Shown in pieces: positions 51,652 to 64,000 of a stretch of DNA of 64,000 nucleotides (position 1 is its first letter; each line of letters begins with the position of its first letter). Origin of the DNA: Pseudoxanthomonas sp. SL93 (lineage in GTDB: Bacteria; Pseudomonadota; Gammaproteobacteria; Xanthomonadales; Xanthomonadaceae). A program made the position numbers and the translations under genes. Where the stretch lies: assembly GCF_026625825.1 (NCBI RefSeq), contig NZ_CP113065.1:248001-312000 (forward strand), written 5' to 3'. The notes under the pieces were generated by a model. That model was not told where the DNA came from. It searched no databases and saw nothing but the letters and a program-made list of their open reading frames with translations.

Positions 51652-54255
51652 TCAGAGCAGCGACTTGAGGCGATAGAGCGCTTCCAGCGCCTGCTTGGGG
51701 GTCAGCTCGTCCGGGTCGATCGCCGCCAGCGCTTCCTGCGCGGCCGACGGTGCCGGTGCGAACAGCCCGAACTGCTGCGGTGCGTCCAGCGCCTGCGGCG
51801 CCATCCCGGAAGCATGGCTTTCGTGGCCACGCTGTTCCAGTTCTGCCAGGCGACGCCGCGCCTGCTGCACGGTCGTCCGCGGCAGCCCCGCCAGCGCCGC
51901 CACCTGCAGGCCGAAGCTGCGATCCGCCGGGCCGTCCTTCACCGCATGCATGAAGACCAGCGTGTCACCGCGCTCCTTGTCGTGGTGCTCCACGGCGTCG
52001 AGGTGCACGTTGGCGATGCCGCTGCCGGGTTCGGCCAGCGCCGTGAGTTCGAAGTAGTGCGTCGCGAACAGCGTGTAGCAGCGGTTGGTCGCCGCGAGGT
52101 GGCGTGCGACGGCATCGGCCAGAGCCAGGCCATCGTAGGTCGAGGTACCGCGGCCGATCTCGTCCATCAGCACCAGCGACTGCGCGGTGGCGTGATGCAG
52201 GATGTAGCTGGTCTCGGCCATTTCCACCATGAAGGTGGACTGCCCGCGGGCCAGGTCGTCACCGGCGCCGATGCGGGTCAGGATGCGGTCGATGGGGCCG
52301 ATGCGCGCGCGGCTGGCCGGCACGAAGCTGCCGATGTGCGCCAGCAGCACGATCAACGCGTTCTGTCGCATGTAGGTGCTCTTGCCGCCCATGTTGGGGC
52401 CGGTGATCACCAGCATGCGGCGGCCGTCTTCGCGGACGTCGCCATCGAGGTGCAGGTCGTTGGGTTCGAACGGTTCCTGCCGCACGGCTTCGACCACCGG
52501 GTGGCGACCGCGGTCGATGTGCAGGCCGGCTTCGGCAAGCAGTTCCGGCTGCGACCAGTCCAGGGCCTGCGCGCGCTCGGCGAAGCAGGCCAGCACATCC
52601 AGCTCGCTGAGGGCGGCGGCGCAGCGCTTCAGCGGTTCGAGATGCGCGTTCAACGTGTCCAGCAGGCCTTCGTAGAGCAGCTTCTCGCGCGACAGCGAGC
52701 GCTCGCGTGCCGACAGCACTTTGTCCTCGAAATTCTTCAGCTCTTCGGTGATGTACCGCTCGGCGCCGGTGAGGGTCTGCCGGCGGGTGTAGTGCACCGG
52801 GGCACGGTCGGCCTGGCCCTTGCTGATCTCGATGTAATAACCGTGGACGCGGTTGTAGCCCACCTTGAGCGTGGCGATGCCGCTGCTTTCGCGCTCGCGC
52901 GCTTCCAGGTCGATCAGGAACTGGTCCGCATGCGTGCTGAGCCGGCGCAGTTCGTCCAGTTCGGCGTCGAAGCCGTCTGCAAGCACGCCGCCATCGCTCA
53001 GCTTGAGCGGTGGCTGCGGGGCCACGGCAGCCACCAGCAGGGCCGTGGTGTCGGCGTGTTCACCCAGTTCGGCGCCCAGCGACTGCAGCCGCGGCGCGTC
53101 CAGGGGTGCGAGCACGTCGCGCACCCGCGGCAACATGGCCAATCCATCGCGCAGCGTGGACAGGTCGCGGGGACGCGCCGAGCGCAATGCCACGCGGGTG
53201 AGGATGCGTTCCACGTCGCCCAGGGCACGGAAGCGTTCCCGCAAGGTATCGCCGCCGCCCGATTCGATCAGCGTGGCCACGGCCTGGTGGCGCTCGGCCA
53301 GCACGCGCTGGCTGCGCAGTGGCCGGTGCAGCCAGCGGCGCAGCAGCCGCCCCCCCATCGGCGTGATGGTGGAATCCAGCACGCCGAGCAGGGTGTGGCG
53401 GGTATCGCCATCGACGCGCGTGTCCAGCTCCAGGTGGCGGCGCGTCGCGGCGTTCATCGCGATGGCGTCGCCCGCCGACTCCACCGCGATGGCGGTCAGG
53501 TGGGGCAGCCGCTGCTTCTGGGTCTCTTCCACATACCCGAGCAGGGCGCCTGCGGCGGCGGTGGCCAGTGGCTTGTCGTCGATGCCGAAGCCGGTGAGGT
53601 CATGCAGGCCGAAGAACTGCAGCAACTGGCGGCGGCCGCTGTCGGGATCGAACAGCCAGGGCGCGCGCCGGCGGATGCCGGTGCGCTGTTGCAGGAACAC
53701 GGGCCAGCCTTCCTCGTCGGGGAGCAGCAGCTCGGCGGGTTCCAGGCGGGAGAGTTCGGCCTCCAGCGCATCGTCGCTGTCGACTTCGTTGACCAGGAAG
53801 CGGCCCCCGGCCAGGTCGGCCCAGGCCAGCCCGTAGCCGCTGCGGCCGCGGGCGACCGTCATCAGCAGGGTGTCACGGCGCTCGTTGAGCAGCGCTTCGT
53901 CGGTGACCGTGCCGGGAGTGACGATGCGGACGACCTTGCGTTCGACGAGACCCTTGGCGAGGGCCGGGTCACCGATCTGTTCGCAGATGGCGACCGATTC
54001 GCCCAGCGCCACCAGGCGGGCCAGGTAGCCTTCGTAGGCGTGCACCGGGACGCCGGCCATCGGGATCGGTGCGCCGCCCGAACTGCCGCGCTGGGTCAGG
54101 GTGATGTCCAGCAGTCGCGCCGCCTTGCGGGCATCGTCATAGAACAGTTCGTAGAAATCCCCCATCCGGAAGAACAGCAGGAGGTCCGGGTACTCCGCCT
54201 TGGCGGCGAAGAACTGCTTCATCAGGGGGGTGTGTTCCGACTTGTCTTTGCTCAC
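51652..54255 (-). CDS. mutS: DNA mismatch repair protein MutS
   Basis: 867 residues with GTG start 54255 ([15 protein letters not shown] follows), aligned with E. coli MutS; the frame runs open to 54552 without family sequence. Mismatch-binding [11 protein letters not shown] (F-x-E) at the N-terminus; ABC ATPase with Walker [15 protein letters not shown], Walker [13 protein letters not shown], and signature STFMVEM. A short C-terminal part ends [15 protein letters not shown], typical of the MutS tetramerisation tail. Confidence 0.97.
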   Translation of the reverse strand: MSKDKSEHTPLMKQFFAAKAEYPDLLLFFRMGDFYELFYDDARKAARLLDITLTQRGSSGGAPIPMAGVPVHAYEGYLARLVALGESVAICEQIGDPALAKGLVERKVVRIVTPGTVTDEALLNERRDTLLMTVARGRSGYGLAWADLAGGRFLVNEVDSDDALEAELSRLEPAELLLPDEEGWPVFLQQRTGIRRRAPWLFDPDSGRRQLLQFFGLHDLTGFGIDDKPLATAAAGALLGYVEETQKQRLPHLTAIAVESAGDAIAMNAATRRHLELDTRVDGDTRHTLLGVLDSTITPMGGRLLRRWLHRPLRSQRVLAERHQAVATLIESGGGDTLRERFRALGDVERILTRVALRSARPRDLSTLRDGLAMLPRVRDVLAPLDAPRLQSLGAELGEHADTTALLVAAVAPQPPLKLSDGGVLADGFDAELDELRRLSTHADQFLIDLEARERESSGIATLKVGYNRVHGYYIEISKGQADRAPVHYTRRQTLTGAERYITEELKNFEDKVLSARERSLSREKLLYEGLLDTLNAHLEPLKRCAAALSELDVLACFAERAQALDWSQPELLAEAGLHIDRGRHPVVEAVRQEPFEPNDLHLDGDVREDGRRMLVITGPNMGGKSTYMRQNALIVLLAHIGSFVPASRARIGPIDRILTRIGAGDDLARGQSTFMVEMAETSYILHHATAQSLVLMDEIGRGTSTYDGLALADAVARHLAATNRCYTLFATHYFELTALAEPGSGIANVHLDAVEHHDKERGDTLVFMHAVKDGPADRSFGLQVAALAGLPRTTVQQARRRLAELEQRGHESHASGMAPQALDAPQQFGLFAPAPSAAQEALAAIDPDELTPKQALEALYRLKSLL

Positions 54256-54717
54256 GAGGCCAGCGCGGGTGGGGTAGGGCAAAAGGACGCTGATTGTACC
54301 GGTGGCGCCGCGCATGCGCGGGAGGACGCCTGCCACCGATCCCTGCGGGAAGATTTTTCTGCACCCCTGGGAATGTGCGTGCCCTGCGTCGACGGCACGG
54401 CCCGCGGGGTTCGGCAGTTGTGACACCTGTTCGTAACCGATGAGGCAGTCGCGGAATCGCGGTCCGTGCGCAACGTGGCGGCCGGGTGCGCGGAGTAATC
54501 GTGATTCCGCACGACCGTGCGGAAAAACAGCCTGTTTTCCGTGCCAAAGCAATGACCTGCGTATCGACGCAGTGCAGAATGCCGTTCTGTGAAGCGGGTG
54601 TTAATTTCGGTTGGACGCAAGGGGAGTTGCGTACTCATTGGCGGCAGCGCCGCCCATTCGACATCGCCGTACTTAGAAGCACCATTCGTCAGAACATGAC
54701 CCTTGGGAGGGGAGAAC
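54256..54717. other. Gap between mutS and the TonB receptor with two small inverted repeats
   Basis: 462 bases without a convincing gene. TCCGCAC-GACC-GTGCGGA (54516-54533) and, overlapping its right end, GGAAAAACAG/CCTGTTTTCC (54531-54550) lie about 170-200 bases before the receptor start. They could be an operator or transcript-processing hairpin. No clear Fur box was seen. Confidence 0.5.
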
Positions 54718-57336
54718 ATGGTCACTGCAAAGCCCAGGCACAAAGCACTCACGCTGGCGGTCTTCACCGCACTGTGCGCCACCTCGCACGCCAACGCACA
54801 GCAGGCGCAGGAGGAAGAAGCCACCACGCTGGCCACCATGACGGTAACCGCGCAGAAGCGCGAGGAAGCCGCGCAGGACGTGCCGATTTCGGTGACCGCG
54901 ATTTCCGAGCAGCTGCTGCAGGACACCGGCGTGCGCGACATCAAGGACCTGCAGGTCCTGGTGCCCGGCATGACCGTGACCAGCACGCAGAGCGAAGCCA
55001 TCACCACCGCACGCATCCGCGGCATCGGCACGGTGGGCGACAACGTCGGCCTGGAGTCCTCGGTCGGCGTGGTGATCGATGGCGTGTACCGTCCGCGCAA
55101 CAGCGTCGGCTTCGGTGACCTCGGCCAGCTGGAACGCATCGAAGTGCTGAAGGGGCCGCAGGGCACCGTGTTCGGCAAGAACACGTCGGCCGGCGTGATC
55201 AACGTGGTGACCCGTCGCCCCAGCTATACGCAGAGTGCCGAAGGCGAAGTCACCGTCAGCAACTATGGCGGCCTGGGTGTGTCCGGCAGCTACAACGACG
55301 CGCTGGGCGAAGTGGGTGCGTTCAACATCTATGCGGCCAAGCGCAAGCGCGACGGCTGGATGGATGTGCGCACCGGCAACGGTCCGCGCCGGGAAAAAGA
55401 CGATTACGACCAGGATTTCCATACCCTGCGCGGCAAGCTGCTGCTGGAACCGTCGGAGAACCTGGACATCATGCTGTCCGCCGACTTCACCAGCCGTGAC
55501 GAGAACTGCTGCACGGCGGTGCAGACCACGGTGGGCGCGACCGCCCCGGTGATCACCGCCGTTTCCGGTGGCGGTGGCCAGGCCATCGCCGCGCCGGGCG
55601 ACGATCCGTTCGACCGCGTGGCCTACAGCAACCGCCCCACGTCGCAGAACATCGAAGACAAGGGCGTCGCCCTGGAGGTCAACTGGGATCTCACTGGCCT
55701 GGGCGGCGCCACGCTCACGTCGATCACGGCGAACCGCGAGTGGCAGGCCATCAACGGCCTGGACTACGACTTCACCACGGCCGACATCCTGTACCGCAAT
55801 CCCGACGAGGACGAATCCTTCACCGGGTTCGAAACCTTCAGCCAGGAATTCCGCCTGACCGGCGCGACCGATCGGCTGGACTGGATGGTGGGTGCCTTCT
55901 ACTCCGACGAGGACCTGAACCGCACCGAGACCTACCGCATGGGGCCGGCGTACGAACCCTACCTTTCCTCGCTGGTCGGCAACCAGGTGCTGGGCGCACT
56001 GGCCCAGCAGCTGGCGCCGTTCGGCCTGACGGTGAACACCGCCAACCCGGCGATCTTCCTGTCGCAGGTGAGCGGGCAGCCGTACGGCACCAACTTCGCC
56101 GGCCTGGGCGCGCTTGATCGCTACCAGCAGAACGCGAAGAGCCTGGCGTTGTTCACCAACAATACCTGGCACGCGACCGACGCGCTGGACCTGACCCTGG
56201 GCCTGCGTTACACCCGCGAAGAGAAGGAACTCAGTTCCGTCTACAGCAATCCGAACGGCAGCGTGGGCTGCGCAGCCACCCTGGCCAATCCCGCTGCACG
56301 CGTCGGTGGTGCCCTGGCAGCACGCATCCCCGGCTTCGGTGCGTTGCCGGCGAACGTGCGCGCGCAGATCATCGGCGCCACCGCGCCGCAGGTGGCCGGC
56401 TTCATGTGCCTGCCCTGGGCCAATGCGCTGCACAACGGACGCTCCACGATGCAGGAGAGCGAGGAGAAGGAATGGTCCGGCACGCTGAAGGCGGCCTACC
56501 GCTGGAACGAGAGCGTGATGACCTATGCCTCGGCCGCGCGTGGCTACAAGGGCGGCGGTTTCAACCTGGATCGCGTGCAGTCCTCGACGGGCCTGTCCAG
56601 CGGGGGCGCCGGCATCACGCCGGTCAACGACACCTCGTTCCCGGGTGAGTTCGTTGACAGCTACGAGCTGGGCGCCAAGACCACCTGGGCCGACGGCAAC
56701 CTGCTGCTGAATGCCACGCTGTTCCACCAGAAGTACGAAGACTTCCAGCTCAACAGCTTCCTTGGCACCAGCTTCGTGGTCCGCTCGATCCCGGAAGTGG
56801 TGTCGCAGGGCCTGGATGCGGAAATCATGTGGCAGCCGAAGGCCGTGCGCGGCCTGATGCTGCAGGGCGGCCTGATGTACGCCGACACGCAGTATGGCGA
56901 CAACATCCCGGGTGCCGACTTCGTCGCGCCGACCGGCCAGCTGTACAAGCTGCCGGGTGGCCAGATGAGCTTCGCGCCCAAGTGGTCGGGCTCGGCGTCG
57001 GTCACCTACGAATGGGACTTCGGCAACCTGATGGGTCGCTTCAACTTCGGCGCCAAGTACATGTCCGAATACAACACCGGTTCGGACCTGGACGTGGAGA
57101 AGATGCAGGACGCCTACACGGTGGCCAATGCGCGGTTCGGCATCGGCGCTCAGGACCAGAAGTGGATGCTGGAGGTGTGGAGCACCAACCTGTTCGACGA
57201 GGATTACGTGCAGGTCGGCTTCGACGGCCCGCTGCAGGCCGTCGGCACGCCGCAACCGAACGATCCGCTGAATACCTACAACGCGTTCCTGGGCGCACCG
57301 CGCATGTACGGCGTGACCCTGCGCGTACGCTACTGA
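54718..57336 (+). CDS. TonB-dependent outer-membrane receptor
   Basis: 872 residues from ATG 54718, with GGGAGGGGAG 6 bases upstream. Signal peptide 1-29 (LAVFTALCATSHANAQ). TonB box candidate TMTVTAQKREE; plug domain (LVPGMTVTSTQSEAITTARI, LERIEVLKGPQGTVFGKNTS, GVINVVTRRP), then a long 22-strand barrel ending RMYGVTLRVRY with a C-terminal aromatic residue. The EEAAQDVPISVTAIS start is that of the large Caulobacterales/Xanthomonadales/sphingomonad receptor group, whose substrates include siderophores, carbohydrates and aromatic compounds. Nothing adjacent indicates the ligand. Confidence 0.93.
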   Translation: MVTAKPRHKALTLAVFTALCATSHANAQQAQEEEATTLATMTVTAQKREEAAQDVPISVTAISEQLLQDTGVRDIKDLQVLVPGMTVTSTQSEAITTARIRGIGTVGDNVGLESSVGVVIDGVYRPRNSVGFGDLGQLERIEVLKGPQGTVFGKNTSAGVINVVTRRPSYTQSAEGEVTVSNYGGLGVSGSYNDALGEVGAFNIYAAKRKRDGWMDVRTGNGPRREKDDYDQDFHTLRGKLLLEPSENLDIMLSADFTSRDENCCTAVQTTVGATAPVITAVSGGGGQAIAAPGDDPFDRVAYSNRPTSQNIEDKGVALEVNWDLTGLGGATLTSITANREWQAINGLDYDFTTADILYRNPDEDESFTGFETFSQEFRLTGATDRLDWMVGAFYSDEDLNRTETYRMGPAYEPYLSSLVGNQVLGALAQQLAPFGLTVNTANPAIFLSQVSGQPYGTNFAGLGALDRYQQNAKSLALFTNNTWHATDALDLTLGLRYTREEKELSSVYSNPNGSVGCAATLANPAARVGGALAARIPGFGALPANVRAQIIGATAPQVAGFMCLPWANALHNGRSTMQESEEKEWSGTLKAAYRWNESVMTYASAARGYKGGGFNLDRVQSSTGLSSGGAGITPVNDTSFPGEFVDSYELGAKTTWADGNLLLNATLFHQKYEDFQLNSFLGTSFVVRSIPEVVSQGLDAEIMWQPKAVRGLMLQGGLMYADTQYGDNIPGADFVAPTGQLYKLPGGQMSFAPKWSGSASVTYEWDFGNLMGRFNFGAKYMSEYNTGSDLDVEKMQDAYTVANARFGIGAQDQKWMLEVWSTNLFDEDYVQVGFDGPLQAVGTPQPNDPLNTYNAFLGAPRMYGVTLRVRY

Positions 57337-57365
57337 TCCTGTCGCACGTACGTTCTTGCTGAATC

Positions 57366-57397
57366 GACGGCCCGCCTCCTGGCGGGCCGTCTTGTTT
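57366..57397 (+). terminator. Terminator after the TonB receptor
   Basis: GACGGCCCGCC-TCCT-GGCGGGCCGTC, an 11-bp stem, followed by TTGTTT. Confidence 0.92.
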
Positions 57398-57463
57398 CGG
57401 CGACGCGACAGCCCCGCGGAAATCGGCTACAACACGCGGACCCCACGCAGAAGCTCCCCGGCG

Positions 57464-57961
57464 ATGTCAGGACCCAGTGACGAACAACTCAGCCAGCTCG
57501 CCCACGCCCTGGGGGAGCGGCTCCGGCAGACGCGCGACCATCTGGTGACCGCGGAAAGCTGTACGGGTGGATGGATCGCCAAATGCGTCACCGACATCGC
57601 CGGCTCGTCCGACTGGTTCGATTGCGGCATGGCGGCCTACAGCTACGAGGCCAAGCAGGCCCTGCTGGGCGTGCGTCCGCAGACGCTTGAAACCCATGGC
57701 GCGGTCAGTCGCGAGACGGTCATCGAGATGGTTTCGGGCGCGCTGGTCAATTCCGGCGCGAGCGTGGCGGTGGCGGTCACCGGCATTGCCGGTCCGGGCG
57801 GCGGCAGCCCCGACAAGCCCGTGGGCACGGTCTGGATCGGCTGGAAGCGCCGGGGCGGCTACGCGCGCGCGGAGGTGTTCCATTTCGATGGCGACCGCGA
57901 AGCGGTGCGGCGGCAGACGGTGGCGTCCGCGCTGCGGGGGCTGGAGGCCCTGGTCGGCTGA
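57464..57961 (+). CDS. pncC: Nicotinamide-nucleotide amidohydrolase (CinA C-terminal domain protein)
   Basis: 165 residues from ATG 57464 (MSGPSDEQLS), which leaves only the CinA C-terminal deamidase domain. TAESCTGGWIAKCVTDIAGSS and AVTGIAGPGGGSPDKPVGTVW carry the catalytic Ser/Lys/Tyr region. Converts NMN to nicotinic acid mononucleotide. It is upstream of lexA, the usual gammaproteobacterial neighbourhood of cinA-like genes and recA. Confidence 0.92.
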   Translation: MSGPSDEQLSQLAHALGERLRQTRDHLVTAESCTGGWIAKCVTDIAGSSDWFDCGMAAYSYEAKQALLGVRPQTLETHGAVSRETVIEMVSGALVNSGASVAVAVTGIAGPGGGSPDKPVGTVWIGWKRRGGYARAEVFHFDGDREAVRRQTVASALRGLEALVG

Positions 57962-57975
57962 CGTCCGGCAAAGGC

Positions 57976-58011
57976 TTGCGATCCGTCATCGTTAGTAGTA
58001 TTACTACTAAC
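57976..58011 (+). promoter_or_regulatory. lexA promoter with LexA operator abutting the start codon
   Basis: The 21-base sequence 57991-58011 has perfectly complementary arms (GTTAGTAGTA and TACTACTAAC) around a central T, matching the Xanthomonas TTAGTA-N5-TACTAA operator. A -35 TTGCGA (57976-57981), 17-base spacer and -10 TATTAC (57999-58004) place transcription start at about 58011-58013, where the ATG lies (58013). Operator covers the -10 and start point, and no ribosome site fits, so the mRNA may be leaderless. Confidence 0.8.
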
Positions 58012-58012
58012 C

Positions 58013-58654
58013 ATGGACCTGACCGATACCCAGCACGCCATCCTCGCCCTGATCGCCGAACGCCTTGAGGCGGAAGGCATGCCGCCTTCCCAGGCGGAGA
58101 TCGCCCGCGCCTTCGGCTTCAAGGGCGTGCGCGCGGCGCAGTACCACCTGGAAGCGCTCGAAGAGGCCGGTGCCATCGAGCGGGTACCGGGCCGGGCGCG
58201 CGGCATCCGCCTGCTGAAGGCGCCGCTGCCGCCGCAGCCTGAGCTGTCGTTTCTCGCCTCGAATGACGATGGCCTGCGCCTGCCCGTGCTGGGCCAGGTG
58301 GCTGCCGGCGCACCCATCGGTGCGGATGCCGGCCATCACGACTATGTATTGCTCGATCGCACCTTCTTCGCCCCGGCGCCTGATTACCTGCTGAAGGTGA
58401 AGGGCGATTCGATGCGGGATGAAGGCATCTTCGACGGCGACCTGATCGGCGTGCATCGTACGCGTGACGCGCGTACGGGCCAGATCGTGGTCGCCCGCAT
58501 CGATGATGCCATCACCGTCAAGCTGCTGAAGATCGGCAAGGACCGCATCCGCCTGCTGCCGCGCAATCCCGACTATGCCCCCATCGAAGTCCTGCCCGAT
58601 CAGGAGTTCGCCATCGAAGGCCTGTATTGCGGGCTGGTGAGGCCGAACCGGTGA
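58013..58654 (+). CDS. lexA: LexA repressor
   Basis: SOS repressor, 213 residues. N-terminal winged HTH (PSQAEIARAFGFKGVRAAQYHL). Self-cleavage site Ala98-Gly99 (GQVAAGAPIG); catalytic Ser133 (GDSMRDEG) and Lys170 (ITVKLL), 37 residues apart as in E. coli. The start MDLTDTQ is that of Xanthomonas LexA1. Autoregulated by the upstream operator. Confidence 0.98.
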   Translation: MDLTDTQHAILALIAERLEAEGMPPSQAEIARAFGFKGVRAAQYHLEALEEAGAIERVPGRARGIRLLKAPLPPQPELSFLASNDDGLRLPVLGQVAAGAPIGADAGHHDYVLLDRTFFAPAPDYLLKVKGDSMRDEGIFDGDLIGVHRTRDARTGQIVVARIDDAITVKLLKIGKDRIRLLPRNPDYAPIEVLPDQEFAIEGLYCGLVRPNR

Positions 58655-58844
58655 TCACCGTCCGGCTCCTGCCGTTCCTGCCGAACGACAGCGCGGCATT
58701 CCCTGATAACCCGCATGCCCTTCCCCCGATGCCTGCCATGCAGGTACCGGGATTATTTTCATCCCACGCCTCCCAGTCGCAACCCGTGCGATGGACGGCG
58801 CCCACACTGGTCACCACTTGAGCACATCACCTAGGAAATCGACG

Positions 58845-59879
<1,035 letters not shown>

Positions 59880-59918
59880 CCAGCCCGGGGGCAAGGATGC
59901 CCTCAGGCAGGGGATGTC

Positions 59919-60434
59919 ATGCGGATGGGTGAGCAACACGATCCAGATCGTCGTTCGCGTCGGCGCAAACCGGTTGAGCAGACCCCGGTGCAGCGCGCAC
60001 TGGGGTTGTTGACCCGGCGCGAACATTCCCGCAAGGAGTTGTCCCGCAAGCTGTCAGCGCGCGGGGTGGAGCCGGCCGATGTGCGATCGGCCGTGGAGCG
60101 GTTGGCGGGAGAAGGGTGGCAGAGCGACCAGCGCTTTGCCGAGTTCCTGGTCCGCAGTCGCGTCTCCGGTGGCTATGGTCCGTTGCGTATCCGTGCCGAA
60201 CTGGCGACCCATGGGCTGGGTCGTGAGGAGGTCACGGCGGCCCTGGCCACCTTCGATGGCGATTGGACCGAAACGGCGTGCGACCTCGTCCGCCGCCGTT
60301 TCGGTCCAGTAGGCCCGGGCGACATGGCGCAACGCCGGAAGATCGCCGATTTCCTGGTCCGGCGCGGTTTCGATGCCGCCGCCGTTCAGGCCGCCAGCCG
60401 CATGGCCGCAGACGACTGGGACGGCATGGCCTGA
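59919..60434 (+). CDS. recX: Regulatory protein RecX
   Basis: 171 residues, three-helix repeats ([45 protein letters not shown]). RecX caps and limits RecA filaments. Start ATG 59919 with GGGG 5 bases upstream. It follows recA by 39 bases; the basic N-terminus ([11 protein letters not shown]) is longer than in E. coli RecX. Confidence 0.95.
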   Translation: MRMGEQHDPDRRSRRRKPVEQTPVQRALGLLTRREHSRKELSRKLSARGVEPADVRSAVERLAGEGWQSDQRFAEFLVRSRVSGGYGPLRIRAELATHGLGREEVTAALATFDGDWTETACDLVRRRFGPVGPGDMAQRRKIADFLVRRGFDAAAVQAASRMAADDWDGMA

Positions 60435-60527
60435 TAATCTAGGGCATTGGGTTGCCTTCACCCGGCCGCGACCGCATCTTGCGGGAGACGCGTTCACCGG
60501 ATGCGCCCTCCAGCCAATGCCAGCCAG

Positions 60528-63179
<2,652 letters not shown>

Positions 63180-63327
63180 CCGGCGGCCCCGCGCCAGCGC
63201 TTGCGGCTGCCGGCCTCCGGCCGCTACCATGCTTTAGGTTCATGAATTTACCTAGGAAGCCTTCTGACCGGTTTCACGGTCAGGACGCGCCCCCGGCACT
63301 ATCCTTGCCGGATTACGGAGAAGAAAC

Positions 63328-63537
63328 ATGTTGATCTTGACCCGCCGTGTCGGCGAAACCCTGATGATCGGTGATTCGGTCACGGTGACCGTGCTCGGTG
63401 TCAAAGGCAATCAGGTGCGCATCGGCATCACTGCGCCCAAGGACGTTGCCGTGCATCGCGAGGAAATCTACCAGCGCATCCAGCGCGGCGAGGAAGTGGT
63501 CTCGTCAGCGGCACCGGAAAATTCGGCGTCGGAGTGA
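63328..63537 (+). CDS. csrA: Carbon storage regulator CsrA/RsmA
   Basis: 69 residues: [16 protein letters not shown] and [19 protein letters not shown], including the RNA-contacting Leu4 and Arg44-region. Global post-transcriptional regulator binding GGA motifs in mRNA leaders. GGAGAAG lies 5-11 bases upstream. It follows alaS after 148 bases, as usual in gammaproteobacteria. Confidence 0.98.
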   Translation: MLILTRRVGETLMIGDSVTVTVLGVKGNQVRIGITAPKDVAVHREEIYQRIQRGEEVVSSAAPENSASE

Positions 63538-63614
63538 ATTCCGTTTGCCGCATGCGCAGTGAGCGGCTATCCTATGCGGCCGCCGCAGCCTGGGTTGCGG
63601 CGAGCAACAATCCC

Positions 63615-63707
63615 GGAGTGATGCCCGAGTGGCCGAAGGGGCTCCCCTGCTAAGGGAGTATAGGGTCAAAAGCCTTATCGAGGGTTCGAATCCCTCTCAC
63701 TCCGCCA
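63615..63707 (+). tRNA. tRNA-Ser (anticodon GCT)
   Basis: 93 bases including CCA, with the long variable arm of Ser tRNAs (GTATAGGGTCAAAAGCC region). Acceptor GGAGTGA/TCACTCC; anticodon stem CTCCC/GGGAG with GCT at 63649-63651; T arm GGTTCGAATCC. Reads AGC/AGU. Confidence 0.97.
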
Positions 63708-63853
63708 GTTGATGCGTGGCCACAACAGGCGGCGCAGGAAGCTGGAAACCGCACGCTTTCATTGCCTCAGGGCGGTGCAGGCGGGTTGCAACTGCCCTGG
63801 TCGGTGCGCGATGTACGACGCGCCTTCGGAAGCAGCGCGGTGCAGCAAAAAGG

Positions 63854-63883
63854 TTGACGAGCGGAAAGCGCTTCACGCATAAT
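63854..63883 (+). promoter_or_regulatory. Promoter for tRNA-Arg
   Basis: -35 TTGACG (63854-63859), 18-base spacer, -10 CATAAT (63878-63883), 12 bases before the mature tRNA 5' end. Confidence 0.7.
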
Positions 63884-63895
63884 TCCGCTTCTTAC

Positions 63896-63972
63896 GCGCC
63901 CGTAGCTCAGCTGGATAGAGTACCTGGCTACGAACCAGGCGGTCGGGAGTTCGAATCTCTCCGGGCGCGCCA
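63896..63972 (+). tRNA. tRNA-Arg (anticodon ACG)
   Basis: 77 bases with CCA. Acceptor GCGCCCG/CGGGCGC; D arm AGCTCAGCTGGATAGAGT; anticodon stem CCTGG/CCAGG with ACG at 63930-63932, expected to be edited to ICG by TadA; T arm GAGTTCGAATCTC. Reads CGU/CGC/CGA. Confidence 0.97.
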
Positions 63973-64000
63973 TACAAGCAGAAGCCGGCAAGGAAACTTG

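Noticed and set aside
51505..54423. 972-codon open frame opposite mutS
   Set aside because: Shadow of mutS; no ribosome site or recognisable domain.
54673..57255. 860-codon open frame opposite the TonB receptor
   Set aside because: Shadow frame; the receptor strand has signal peptide, plug and barrel motifs.
63181..63327. GC-rich inverted repeat after alaS as an intrinsic terminator
   Set aside because: The hairpin near 63205-63230 lacks a T run on either side.

Overview
The window is bacterial chromosome, high in G+C (about two thirds by eye), with dense genes on both strands. Gene content and order point to Gammaproteobacteria of the family Xanthomonadaceae. The evidence is the lexA-recA-recX-alaS-csrA block with a TTAGTA-type LexA operator, Xanthomonas-like LexA, GTAG-headed REP pairs, a Porin_O_P phosphate porin beside pst genes, and rplU-rpmA-obgE followed by rpsT/murJ/ribF/ileS/lspA/ispH. 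Pseudoxanthomonas or a close relative is my best guess; the genus is inferred, not shown.

Layout. 1-5.4 kb: end of rnr, rlmB, a P1-family aminopeptidase, and an XRE-cupin regulator divergent from an RhtA-type amino-acid exporter with two near-identical palindromes between them, then a macro-domain hydrolase and RNase T. 6.3-8.4 kb: a three-gene cluster (hvfA-hvfB-hvfC like) for a MNIO/DUF692-modified, Cys-containing peptide; the precursor has two EF-hands between its first and last three EGKCG motifs. 8.5-16.1 kb: a phosphate-starvation locus (pstS x2, pstC, pstA, pstB, phoU, and a divergent phosphate porin) with three Pho-box matches. 16.1-25.8 kb: nth with a duplicated 3' fragment, two crotonase-fold enzymes, a degenerate FKBP-like protein, a DUF1289-Nudix fusion, a mercaptopyruvate-type sulfurtransferase, a PCuAC copper chaperone, a thioesterase and uvrA.

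26-35.5 kb: housekeeping genes for the ribosome (rplU, rpmA, obgE, rpsT), peptidoglycan (murJ), flavin (ribF), ileS, lspA and ispH, the last five on one strand with overlaps or short gaps. 35.5-40.1 kb is the accessory part: a 42-bp tandem repeat, a conserved-looking unknown protein, then three unrecognised genes, one of them markedly A+T rich and encoding a two-TM membrane protein. 40.2-48 kb: tRNA-Thr, radA, ypjD/ffh, a class IV aminotransferase and the rpsP-rimM-trmD-rplS operon. 48-57.4 kb: an S4 RNA-binding protein, a DUF937 protein, katG with an OxyR-like site upstream, mutS and a large TonB-dependent receptor. 57.4-64 kb: pncC, then the SOS core (lexA, recA, recX), alaS, csrA, tRNA-Ser and tRNA-Arg.

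Themes: phosphate scavenging under PhoB, DNA repair (nth, uvrA, radA, mutS, recA, lexA), and metal handling (the Hvf-like peptide, PCuAC, a TonB receptor). Five inverted REP pairs sit at gene ends; one supplies the last codons of hvfC. All functions are read from sequence by eye without database searches.
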